64,000 nt of DNA, from contig OX344753.2 of the NCBI GenBank assembly GCA_947034885.2, positions 12,896,001-12,960,000 on the forward strand. The letters run 5' to 3'. A model generated the notes under the pieces. The model was not told the DNA's origin. It saw only the letters and a program-made list of their open reading frames with translations, and made no database searches. Source of the DNA: Thuidium tamariscinum. Lineage: Eukaryota > Streptophyta > Bryopsida > Hypnales > Thuidiaceae. Shown here piece by piece: positions 22,549-34,881 of this stretch; within the stretch, counting starts at the first letter, position 1; the number at the start of each line of letters is the position of its first letter. Made by a program: the position numbers and the translations under genes.

Positions 22549-25500
22549 AAGCATATGCGCAAAAATGAAATTTAAGAGATTTAAATTTCTTGATACTATG
22601 ATGATTTTAATTATATCAAAGATTGTAAAAAATCAACTTAATTGTCTCGTTTGTAACCGTATTTGATGAAGCCATCTTATTATTTCTTGTATAGACTATT
22701 TAAATTATTTTATTAACCTTCAAATGCCGAGGTAGACATTTTGCGTCTGATGAGTGATAAAGAATCTTTTCTTGTAGGATAGAAGTACACCTATTCATCC
22801 TCAGTATTAGGGATGGAAAGGGGAGACCTTCTAATGTATTTTGAATTCCAATGAGTAAATTTGGCTTATTCAAAGTAGATGATGTCACACAATATCAAAA
22901 TGCATGATTCCCGCAACTACTATTCTATCCTTCAAGAGTTAAATTTGTATTTTTCTTTCATTTATACAAAATTCACACTATTCAACATACAATTATTCAT
23001 TCAAATTGATCGCAAGGTGGTTTTTAAAATTACTATAGAAAATCAAGATTGATAAAATACAAAATTCAACAAATACAAGATGATTATTCTTAGTTAGTGT
23101 AGAAGTTCAATATTTCAATTCTTTATATTCTCATACAGTGTGAAAAAAAGTAACCAAATAAATGATATAGGTTGTCTTGATAAAGTTCTATGCCACAATA
23201 TTTTTTAATTGATTTTTATTTTTACAAATAATATGAATTTAAAAAAAAAATTTGATCACTTTTACACTTCATGATCATTTATAGATTACTTTGATGCTAC
23301 ATTCCAAGGACACTTGATAATTATTTTTAAATGAAATATCAAATACAATGTTTATATTAAATGACAAATATACTTATATTTTCATTTAAAAAGTCATATC
23401 AATTCAACTATTATCAGATTTTATTTATTTGATATTAATATTGTGTTTAGTATCCATTTTCATAGAAATACATGATGTTGAATTTCAAAAACTTATATAA
23501 ACATTTGGGATTTTTGGAATGAATAAGTGAATCATAAACTTGTATTTTTTTCTAAATTTTTGTTTTTAAGAATTTGAAGGAAATTTTATGTTTATCATAA
23601 TTGATCAGGATTTGATCAATCATATCTTTTCTTAATTTTGTATATATTTATATATCTTTAAAATGAAATCTAACTATTCATAGTTTTATAAACTTCACGT
23701 TAAATTTAGATCTAATTATTAGACATTTTAGATTTAAAAATTAGATTTAGAAGATCACATTTAAAGGAATTGAATAAAATTTATTAATATTATGTTAATT
23801 ACAACTCATTTTGGAAACTTTTAATCAATATGAAATTTAAATATTTTATGTTTGAAAGTATTCTATGTATTTTGAGACTATAGTATTAGAGAATTCAATT
23901 TTTTTTAAAGATGTAATGTATTGTGTACATTATAATTGCCAATATAATTTTGCCGATGTTAAAAAAATGAATAAAGGAAAAAAGAATATGGTTTTCTGAA
24001 ATTTATGATTAGTACAATTCTATCTTATAGCAAACAAATATCAATCTATAATCAAATAAATCTATGGTGAAATTTCTTATAAATATAAACCAAACCAAAT
24101 ATTGTAAATTATTAAAATTGAAATTCTACTTTATTTGTTATTTTGAACAAATACTTCAAATGATAGGTATAAATTAATATTTTAAATTTATCATCACTTA
24201 TTGAATTAGATACCAATAAATCCTTCAAAATATGAATGCAATTTAGACTAAATATTGTACAAAAATGATATTCTAGTAGAAAACACCTAGGTCTTTTTAA
24301 GTCTCTATATAAATGTGTGATTTGATTAAAATGCTTCATTATCAATAGAAAGGGATTGTTTTTTGAAAAATGACAAATTAAAAAAAAATTAACATTCCCT
24401 CTTGAATACCAACAATTGTACAACAATAACAATTATTAAGATACATATTAGATTAGTGGTGCAATAAAATGGTATATCATATGTATAAAAAAATGAGTGA
24501 ATATCTAAAAGATTTTTTTTATAGAAAGAAAAGTTTGTTTCTGTCAATCAATATACCAAACTTGGCATTGTCTTGAAGTAAAAATATATTTTTATAAAGT
24601 AATTTCAACAAGAAAATCAATGACAACAAATGACCATTATTGAAATTGAAATTTTCATTGTGAATCTAAAGTCTTGTGTTCATTACATGTCCAAAGTTTA
24701 ACTTATTTTATACAATCAAGATATTGTTGATATTAGTCAATTTGACTATGTATAAAAACAAGGTGAAAAATAATAGAAAATAAAGTTTCAAACTAACCAA
24801 AAATTCTATCAATTTTTCTACTTTGACAGAAATTAGAAGACATTTCAAATAGATAAAAGTACATATTGTGAGTTTTTTTTAATACTAAAGATTTACAATT
24901 TATACTTATATAAGAAAATTTTAACAATAGATGTAAAGAATAATTAATATATTGATGGTATAAAATATGAAGTTATCTCCATCAATATAATATAATCAAG
25001 ATATATTTCAAAACTTGCTTATCAAACAAGGGAGTACTAATAATTCATCTTTAGTTTATACACAAAAGTCAAGAAGATAATGATAAATATATTTTATAAA
25101 TAAAATGTGTCATAATTTATTAATTTATCAAGTTTTTCAATAAATAATCATAGGATGGATATTATATAAATTGATAGTTCATTAGATGTGATTTCGAATA
25201 TAAAGATTTTAAAATTCAAATCACAAATATACCCAAAAGTCAAGTGTTTAATAGTTATAAATTGAATAGCAAAATGCACTAGAAAACTAAATTTTAATGT
25301 ATTACATGATGGAATACAAACTAAAATTTTAGATACAAAATAGTATATAAAACTAAAGGTACAACTATACATTAAACTATAAATTTATCAATTATGGTAT
25401 ATAAAACATGCTCAAACTATTGTGTATTGTCACTTATAAGTTGTTAGGAAATTAATAGGGTACAATAAATGAAGGGTGTGATTGTCACATCTCTAATGAG

Positions 25501-28500
25501 TATTTAACTACTTTTGAAAAATAAGGCTTGAAATATGCTATGCTAAAGTAATATTCCTCAAAGTACATATATTTCCATACAAATAGAATTGAAAAATAAT
25601 CTTTTAAAACTTTGAACAATTATCCTTAAAATCATTGTCCATCAAAACTACCTTACAAGTACAATATAGACTATGGAAGTGTTAAATAAAGATTTTATAT
25701 AGGATAATGTACTCATTTAGATCTATGAGATTGCTTCAAAAATAATATTAATTTCTTAAACATCATTCAATCCAATCCAATTAATTTATTCTTTAATTGT
25801 GATTATCTCAAGATATGGGGAGTATTAATATGCAAAAAAAAAATTCTTTTGGAATGTTCCATGTCCTTTTTAAGCCACATGTTCATTTATAAGCCAAATT
25901 AAATGAGGATTTATAACTTTATATACATTCCTTCATGATACTATTCATTTATTGTAATACTTATATTGTCTATTGTATAGTGATATGATGTACCATGATT
26001 GTAAACAATTGAAAAACAAAATTTAATATAGGAAGATAAAGTGTTTGAAAATATTGTAAATAAAAAATAATAGAAATAATAAAAGTGTCAAATTAAGTCA
26101 TTTTAAATATACTACTAGTTATTTTGAAGCTTATAATTTTTGAAATTATATTGAATTATATAAAAATGTATAAAGGTGTACATGCAATGCAAAAACTACA
26201 TTATTTATAATCAATACAAAAAATTATGTATACTACTTTACAATTTTTTTACAATTTTTTTTGAAAGAAGTAATTTAAAATTAACAATAGAAAATAAATA
26301 AAAAATGTTAAGATTGTGATAAAGAGACATTGATTATTTTGAATATTTTTTAATATTCTTGAATATAATTAATATTTTTAATGTATAATGGTTTCAATTA
26401 TAAAATTTGATGAATGCATCAAAAAGGTAACATATTATATGTCTTTTGTAAGAATAATGAAGAATATACTTCAACAAGGATTAGTTGTTATGATGTTATT
26501 TCTTAAATATATTCCAATTATTATTGTGTAAAATAAATAGTTTGAAAAATATTTTTTTTCTGAAATTGTATATATTGTTGAATAGTAAATTTAAAACTAA
26601 CTCAAATAAGCTTTAAATGTATCTCAAGTATTGTAATAGTGATTAATCAAATGAAATATCAAGATACAAAAGTTTTATTGTATCATATACTAATATATAG
26701 GTGAGAACTATGCATGAAATGTAATTCTATAAAATGTAATTTGATAAATATGCTTCATGACAAAAATAATAAAATAAAATTCTCAATAGCTTTAAGATAT
26801 TGTAACTTTAATTACAAATTTGATTATCAATTAACCAATAATGCATATTTTCTATAGATTCTTCAAATAAAAAATTCAAGCCTATTGAATTTTGAATTTG
26901 AATAAATATGTAAATTCCTCTTGGAAGTATTTTTTCCATTACCATTGGTAGATTGTAGTTATTCTTCAAAGTAGCATTAATCTCTTTGAAATAATCTAAG
27001 AAATGTAAATTTTGAATTTTTTTTCACTAAGTATAAATTAAGAATTATTGTGTAAGCCATTGCTTTAACTTATAAAGCATGATCTCAAATAGTTATGTAT
27101 ACAATTGACTTTCAAATATTATAAGCGTTAATCACTTACTAGGTGGTTTAATTTTCATACTAACCCAATTTTAAATGTGACTTTTTGTGTAAAATATCTT
27201 TCAAATATATTGAAAATTTACAGGGTTACCTATTATTTAAATGACCTTTTTTATAGTGGATAAATAGATCTTGTGCTATTTAAGGTTATTGAATTTCATA
27301 ATCAAGGGTACAAAAAATATTTTCAAAAATAGATTATGAACTTTTGAAGACATTTTCATTACAATTTTATAAAAATAATTTTTTGTATGGAAAGATTGAT
27401 GTTTTATTTTTAAATATATGTTGATTTAATAGTAGGTACAATATTAAGGCATAATGCATTTAAATTTTGTGATACATCATTGCAAATTATGAAGTACAAA
27501 TGTTTGTTTTGTCTGTAAATTGCACTAATCAAGTATTTGTGAGAAATTATCTACCATGTATACAAATTATATGCAAAATTATAGAAAGATTTTATTTCAA
27601 TAGATTGAAAATGGATATGAAATACATCATTCAACAAGTCCATCTCTTGTTCAAAATTTGCACTCTAATTCTAAAAAGGATAATTTAAATATTTTGAAAT
27701 ACTTGATTCACAACGTTTCAAATAATTATAATGACACATCTTGTATAAAGTTGATGAAATGGTACATTACATTGTAAATATTAAGTCTTATCCATTAAAA
27801 TTTTATATAAATGACTTGTAGAGTAGTTAATCAAGATCTTTTTTCCAAAAACTATTATTTCAAATATTCATTCAGTTGTAAATACTTAAAACAAAACAAA
27901 AAGGTATACTACACAATGTTCTATGAATGAAATTACATATACTTAAGCTTACAATCTTCCTTGATTTATAAAAACATTGATTATGAAAATTGACTCTATA
28001 ATATACAATCTACAATCTAACTTTAAATATTTACAAGACTTCTTTCAAGTACAACATTTAAATAATGTAATATATTCCATAAAAAATTGGTTTAGATTTT
28101 TATGATAGGAGATTCTTGTTCCCTGCAACAAATCCTACAGGTGAACATTTTGAAATTTTTAATGAGACTAAAGAATCATAATATTTGAAATTATTAATTT
28201 TGTAAATACATTGTTGAGATTCAAATAATAGTGATTTTTGAAACAATAAAATCAAGAAACTTCAATGAAACTCCAAATCCAAATCCCCAAAGACTTGCAT
28301 ATTTCATATATAAAACCATATTGATGATTGAAGGTCATAATTTTATTTTCAACTATGCCATGTTCTAAAATTTCAACAAAAATCTTGAATATCAAATCAT
28401 TTTTAGAAATGTAAGGGCTTTGTCTTTATAATTTTGTATAGATTTTCTTATCACTTTATTCTTATCTATCCTATTGGACTAAGTTTCATTATAATTAGTG

Positions 28501-30383
28501 TTTTGTAATGAAATTACATTTATTAAAAAAGAAACATATCTAGAAATCAATACTAGTATTTTTTCAAAAATCATAATTTCTATTTTTTAATAGATCAATT
28601 TATTTTATTGAAAAAATAAATGAATATTTTTTAAGATCCCTAATTTGTAACTTAATCAAAGTTCTTTGAATATGAGTTATAATTTTTTTTTAATAATTAA
28701 ATGGTATTGATTTGTGAACAAAAGTTGTGAATGTTGATTTATATATTGCATTTACAAGGTTAGATTTCCAATTGATTTTACCAATAGTTATAAATATAAT
28801 TTGAAATAAAAAATAAAAAATTCTTCTAAAACAATTAACATATTTATTATTCATTCAAAATGAAATTAATTGGAATGGATTAAAAAAATTTAGAGTTTTA
28901 ATGTATTTAATGTGTATATATTAGTAAAAAATTATTTTTGAGATCAATTTCATATTATCAAGCAAGCATGACAAATGAGAAAGTTTTGAATGAATGGAAT
29001 TTGCATCCTCTATAAATAATTTGTCTCTAGATATGATGGTCTCTATTGCACTTAGAAGTTAAGTTCTAGAATTCAAAGGTTTTAATGCTCTTAAAGGGTA
29101 TAGCTAAATAAAATTTGAAAAAGAAAACTTAAAGGAAAAAAAATTTATCTTCAAGAATTCAAAGGTGTTATAAGAAGTTATTTTATTATTTCAATTGAAT
29201 ACATTTAGAAAATATATAAATATTGAAAATGCCTTTAAATCAATTTTTTCCAACCATGAAATCACTTGTCTAATGAATTAATGAGAACTAATGTTTATTA
29301 AGACATTGCTTTGCAATAAAAAAATGTTGAGATTGATATGATTTTAAGCATAACATCTTCCAATTCAAAATTTTAATTGTAGTAAAATTTTGACCTTAAA
29401 GGTTTTTCAATCAAAGAATTTACAAAGATATATTTATGAATTATATTATGAAGTTTATTTTCTTTGTCATAACAAGATCTTGTAGACAATGATCTATAAG
29501 AAGAGGCATAGAATTTCTTTGAGAAAACTTTGAACGTGAATAGATTCAATTTTAGACAATTTGCATTCATTAAAGTTGGAGCCAAAATAATACGAGAGGT
29601 GACTTAATCTTTTACTCTAGACCCAAGTGGCTAGAACAACAATGCCAACATGTAAGAATTGCATTCCATCCAATCATATCCTCCCTTGCAATTCTTCAAA
29701 ATTCAATTTGTCTAATTATATCAAAATATAAATATAGCTTATTCATTACAGATTCTTTAAATTTTAATGTCCACAATTTACCTTTTATAGAGATATTCTT
29801 GATTTTTGTGTTTCCTTTGTTATATGCCTTATTTGATTTTTAAAGGCCATGTTTTCTTGTTGGGAATGCTATTTTCAAATCATTAGGAAATGCATTGTTT
29901 GATTCAATACTTATTGATTATTGATTATTGATTTGAACATTTAGTTATGACAAAATCAATTGATTGAGCCTATGTTGTGTCCGGATTGCCAATAAAGACT
30001 ATTCCAACATTTTCACTAATCTCACAATATTGTATCTATCCAAGTACATGCAATCAATAGTGATATTTGCAATTTTGAATTGAATATAGTCTACTTCTCC
30101 AAAGAAGGAATGTATATCTTATATTATCTTCAATATTGTCCAAAAAACTTGATTTGTAAGTAAATAACCTCTTCTCCACTTTGATTTTTTACAAGAAGAA
30201 ACTACTTGTGGTAAAAATTGTTTTTTTGTTGAATTTTGTCTAACAAACAAACAAAAATTGTCTTGAAACTAAAATGGTTGTATAAAAATGAATTCAAATC
30301 TCACAAAAAAATCATTTTAAACACTAGTTGGTTTCTTCAAGCATTATTCATTCTAATCTTGATAAATGAGCATTCCTTCAACT
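22549..30383. other. Very AT-rich gene desert
   Basis: No exon, RNA gene or clear repeat boundary in nearly 8 kb. Open frames are short and made of Ile, Lys, Asn, Phe and Tyr codons, as expected by chance at this composition. A short segment at 22760-22860 (TTCATCCTCAGTATTAGG, GGGGAGACC) resembles 31215-31275, so it is repeat-derived. Confidence 0.5.
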
Positions 30384-30595
30384 TACTACAAGAGAAAGGA
30401 GTGTTTAAAGTATAGTCCTACAGATAAGATTTGAAGTAATGACTTTTTAAAGAGATTTTAAATAAGAGATACATGTCTTTCTAGTAAAATTTTAATAGAT
30501 AGATACATATTTCTTACTTAAAATCTCTTAAGAAGGTCAATACTTCAAATCTTATCTCTAGGACTATACTTAAAACACCCCTTTCTCTTGTAGTG
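30384..30595. mobile_element. CACTA-like hairpin MITE with ACT target duplication
   Basis: The left end TACTACAAGAGAAAGGAGTG and right end CCCCTTTCTCTTGTAGTG are inverse copies. Arms of about 95 bp pair through AAGTATAGTCCTA, AGATAAGATTTGAAGTA and AGAGATTTTAA. ACT lies on both sides (30381-30383 and 30596-30598). It is non-coding. Confidence 0.85.
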
Positions 30596-31121
30596 ACTTT
30601 AGCTATAGATTAGTTCAAATTCAAAGTTTCAAGAACCCTGGCTAAAGAATGACATGCTATCATTCAAAGTATGATGTTCATTGAGTATCCTTTTAAGCCT
30701 ACTTACCTCATGAATAACAATAATAGACAATTTGAGGAATATACACTCATTTCCTAGGTAGGATACACATTTAAAACCTAGTCAATTTATAGGCTTGCTA
30801 CCTCCTAAGCTAACAAATATTATTAATTTGTTTCACTAGCTATATATTGTCTATATTCCATGTTGTATTTCTTTAGGAAACAAATTCTTTTAGTCTATGA
30901 ATTTTCATCCTAGAGGACTACATAGCATTTTTTTGACAACACAATGCTTTTGGTCATCTATTTATGGATAGAATTTTCATTTTTTCTTTTCAAATTTTTA
31001 CTCAACATGTAGTCAAAGAGTATCTACAAGGTGCAATATGATTAACAAAAACTCTTAACAACTTAATATTTTAAATAATTTTCTAATTCTTTCTACATAC
31101 TAATTTTTTCAAGCAATCGAT
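30596..31121. other. Intergenic, nothing assignable
   Basis: AT-rich spacer between two related CACTA-like elements. Confidence 0.35.
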
Positions 31122-31552
31122 CACTACAAGAGAAAGGAGTGTTTTAACCCTAGTACACTAAGGTAGACTAGAGAGGTTTGATGGATGACAAGGAATTCTT
31201 GCATGTAAAACAAATTGCAATCATTCATCCTTAGTTTTAGGATTGGAAAGTGGAGATATTCTATAGTACTTTGACTTCAAATGAGTTTTAAGAAAAAATA
31301 TTTTATTACCAATGATTTCCATGGTTTTAGAAATCATGAATTTCACAGATACCATCCACGTCCTTCCTAGATTAAGTATAGTCCTAATAGCATAGTCTTT
31401 TAAGTAATGACCTTTAAGTAAGGTCTTTAGTAAAATTTTACTAAAAAGACTATCTTTTTAGTAAAATTTTACTAAAAACCTTACTTCAAGGTCATTACTT
31501 AAAAGATTATACTATTAGGACTATACTTAAAACATCCCTTTCTCTTGTAGTG
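31122..31552. mobile_element. CACTA-like MITE with extra internal sequence
   Basis: The left end is CACTACAAGAGAAAGGAGTG and the right end is CATCCCTTTCTCTTGTAGTG. The right 180 bp is itself a hairpin (AGTATAGTCCTAATAG ... CTATTAGGACTATACT). About 230 bp between the left end and the hairpin has no inverse partner and partly matches 22760-22860, so it looks like captured or inserted sequence. Flanks are GAT and AAT, an imperfect duplication. Confidence 0.75.
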
Positions 31553-32130
31553 AATAAATATGAAATAATCTTGGTTGAAATTTTTTATATACATCTCCAA
31601 CTTCTTTATACAATATATTACAAAGAAATACAAGGTGTTGAATCTACACATTTAAAAGATAAAGCCTAGCCACTTGGGAAGACTTGAAAATACTTCATTT
31701 TTAAATCCAAGTATTATGATCTTGTAGTTGATAAGATTTCTTACTCTAAAATTTTATAAGGGTGTATACTAACAAATTAACTAAATGATCCTACAACTTA
31801 ATTGATTCAAAAATCAATATGGATGAAGATTTTGGCTTTGCTCTATTTAAAGACTTATATGTTGAAGAAGTTTTGACTTCTAAACATGCCATAACTTTAT
31901 GGGTTAATGTCACCAAATTATTTATTTAGAAGGACGCAATTGTTTATTTTGAGTCTAGAGTCACTCAAGCAAGAAGTCACTTGTCAACAAGTGATGAAAA
32001 GAAGATACAAAGCTAATTACCGGGGTTTATAAAGAATTAATCTAATGTATAATATCTACAAAAAATCACAAGCTTCTAAAATAGAGCAATCATTGTACTA
32101 TGGGAGGCTCTCAAAGTAGAAATTATTTGT
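31553..32130. other. Intergenic, nothing assignable
   Basis: AT-rich spacer with short frames only. Confidence 0.35.
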
Positions 32131-33082
32131 TTAATCCCTAAAGGTTTTTGACTATGTTTCCACCAAAATCACTCCAAAACTGTGATTTCTAATACAAGTG
32201 CAATTTTTTTTCTTAAAAACATTTTTTGACATATTTAACTGTAGGATCTTGTATTTAGGTGGTTTGAAAAGATGTGAAAAAAATTTCAGAAATTTTCACT
32301 ATGTAGATTGCAAGATTTTAACATTTTAACTTGCAAAAATCCTTTTTTTATCCCTGCAAAAACCTGGGCATCTGCAATTCACAAGGTCACATTTGTATGA
32401 AAAAATACTCAAAATGATGGTTATTCTTTGAATTCATTTTACAATGCAAGTTGGCTATATGCTCAAAAAAATTCAAATCATTTGGAATTGTATAACATAT
32501 AGGAAAAAAATAGTTAGTAGAAAGAAGTACAATATGCTTGAAAATACTAAATTGTGAACAATTTATTTATAAAAATGAAAAATGTCAATCCCATTGGTTA
32601 AAATGTTTTAATAAACAATCTTCACCCAATTTTTTTTAGTTTTTTTTCAAAAATATTCAAAATTGAATTAAATAAAGAATGTCAAACTTTTGTAGAGTAA
32701 AGATTCTATAACTACCCACGAACTACCCCAAACTAAAATTCCTTATAACTTTTGACTTATTTATCAAAATGGAATGATTCAAAGATTCCCACATAGATAA
32801 AAATCTAGTAAACCAATTTCAAATTTTAATTTTTTGAAAAAGTAAATTTTAAAGAATTCTTTTTGTTGCCCAAGCTGCTTGTAGTTCAAACAAAACAATA
32901 TATCATGCCATAACTTTTTAATTGTGTAGTCAAAAGTTATGAAAATTGTTGGGCCTTGAAGCTACTCCTCAGATACATGTTGTGTGAAAATTTCAAAGAA
33001 ACAAAATAAAAACTCCATTCGTAGTGAGTTGCCCGAAATTGCTATGTTGCCAAAAAACACAGCTTAGGGCTTTAGGGGTTAA
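32131..33082. mobile_element. R2 terminal-inverted-repeat element, copy a
   Basis: About 950 bp. The left end is TTAATCCCTAAAGG and the right end is GGGCTTTAGGGGTTAA. Landmarks shared with the copies at 49015, 53250 and 56687: TGACTATGTTTYCAC, TAGATTGCAAGATTTTA, TTCACAAGGTCACATTTGTA, ATAACTTTTGAC, ATTGTTGGGCCTT and CTATGTTGCCAAAAAA. It has no conserved reading frame. Confidence 0.8.
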
Positions 33083-33177
33083 TATTTAGAAATCAAACAT
33101 TTAAATTTATCTTAAAGATTGAACTAAAAGCATAATAAAAGGTTACTTCCTAGTGCATGTTTTCTTTGCCTACTATT

Positions 33178-33573
33178 CATTAGAGAAAATATGGACTCTC
33201 CGGAGGGCTGCTAAGAGGTGTTGGAGAGACCCATCGGAAAGATTTATTTTCATTTTGACAGTTTTTTTCCCCTATTGACGTTCGTGTCAGCTTTGCTGTT
33301 GTCAAAGCATTTAATCATAAAGGAAATACAAAAAAATTCAAGTTGCAGCTTCCAACTTCCAGGTGGACTGCGAAAGAGGGAACCTGTCATCTCTCCCTGA
33401 CAAATCTAGAATTAAAAAAGAAGATATGCTTAAGATATTCACACAAGCTGAAAGACATCTCTATCAGTAATTTCGTCCTTTCTATAGCTCACTAGAGGTG
33501 CAGTACAGGTGCAGTAATAGATTGGCTTGTCAAAGTCTGGCGGCCCTCCATAGAGTCCATATTTTCTCTAATG
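33178..33573. repeat. 396-bp segment with about 30-bp inverted ends
   Basis: The left end CATTAGAGAAAATATGGACT continues CTCCGGAGGGC. The right end read in reverse gives the same 22 bases, then ATGGAGGGC. Pairing is strong over about 30 bp. No clear target duplication was found, so it could be a MITE or an arranged inverted repeat. It overlaps the 3' exon of the weak minus-strand gene candidate described at 33250-34045. Confidence 0.6.
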
Positions 33574-34045
33574 TCAATATTTTGGTATCTTTTTGAATGC
33601 TATTGAAGCTTTAGATAATTTTTTTTTAAACCAAATTTTAATACTTCCAAATTCATTTATCCATTTCACCTGTTTGTTGAATTTTCAACATCTATATTGT
33701 GTACTTAATAAGAGAGAAAATTTAGTGTCAATTTCTTAGAGGGGGTCCTAAATTCTTGATGCCGAAAACTACCATACCCATAGATGCTAAAAACAAGAAT
33801 GTTCCTTCAAATTTTATGTTTCCCTACAAACAATAAAATTCCCAAAATTCCGGCACGTACGTTTAGAAATATTTTTTGTTGTGGACCCACAATGAATAGA
33901 ATATGCAGTTTACCGGTTCCGGTTCCGGGCCAGTACGGCTCCACCGGTCGCCGACCACCGAACTCTTCCGCACTGTCTCGAAGTCTTTGCCGAAGATCCA
34001 ATGATCGACGCACTCCACATACTCGAGGGGAAGTGCGCCATCCAT
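33250..34045 (-). CDS. Candidate two-exon small gene, divergent from the PAP2-like gene
   Basis: Exon 1 (34045-33914) begins at an ATG in good context and stays open for 44 codons with balanced, GC-rich codon use unlike its surroundings (start MDGALPLEYVECVDHWIFG). It ends at a GTAAAC donor in phase 0. An acceptor AATTCTAG opens exon 2 (33405-33250), which is in frame for 51 codons and then stops. The predicted protein has 95 residues, and I recognise no domain in it. Exon 2 lies inside a 396-bp inverted-repeat segment, which argues against it. The exon 1 region could instead be the CpG-rich promoter of the gene at 34882. I infer a coding function only weakly. Confidence 0.25.
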
Positions 34046-34881
34046 CGCCAATTCAGGTTTACTTCGTTCTTTGCCCCCAATTTCGTCTAATTCTTGCTCT
34101 AGAAGACGTAAAGGATCAAATCTATCTAAAGTTCACATCTGTTGTTTCAATGTTTTTCATGGGTTTCGTTTCGTTTGTTCCTTTTGAGGCGTACTTCGAA
34201 GCAGAAGCTTTAGCAGATCTCGTGTTTGTCGTTTTCCTGAGGTGGTGGAGCGTGATTTCTGTATTCTTTCTGACATCGGAGCAAGTGGGTATTCTTGATT
34301 TATGTAGACTATCGAAATTCTCACTTTGGAGCAATGCTATGCATTTTAGAAAGATTTACTGATGTAGAGCTTTTTGAATTGGACGTCCTGGCACTGGGTT
34401 AAGTGGGTATTTTGAATTTCTGTACACTATCTTTCGTTCAACTTGTATGTCGCGATTTGACGAATTCTTCTCTGTATTGAAGTTGTCTCTTTCCAATATG
34501 AACTAGATGGAACCACATTCGGCAATTACATGCAGTATTGGTCTATTCCGGAATCTCTAGTGTGAGCTGATGTACAGCAACAATCTTTTGAAAGAACCAA
34601 GAACACGCAACGCCAGTGGTTTCTAGCTTGTACAGATGCCATGTGACTTTCATTTAGAAGCTGTTCTTGACACTACTTTGCACGAATTCGTCATTGACTG
34701 CCTCAAAGCGACTTTCTCTCTATGGAGGCTGAAGCAAATGCATCTTGTGCAGAAGGTGGTCACTGACCGAACTACTAAGTTACATCCAATGCATATGCAT
34801 TGGAGTGTGATACCACTACAGAAGAGAGGCTTACCCTAATTTTCGACTCTAGGAGATTTCTCGCACCCAGTGGACATCAGG
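34046..34881 (+). promoter_or_regulatory. Upstream/leader region of the PAP2-like gene
   Basis: A GC-richer region before the start codon. TTTCTCGCACCCAG at 34857-34870 is a good 3' splice site just before the ATG at 34882, so a non-coding first exon and a leader intron are plausible. CAATTCAG|GTTTAC near 34055 is a possible donor. No in-frame coding extension is convincing. Confidence 0.4.

Noticed and set aside
33784-34362. 192-codon plus-strand frame upstream of the PAP2-like gene
   Set aside because: Low-complexity translation without a domain. The GC-rich part is better explained as a promoter/leader or the minus-strand candidate exon.
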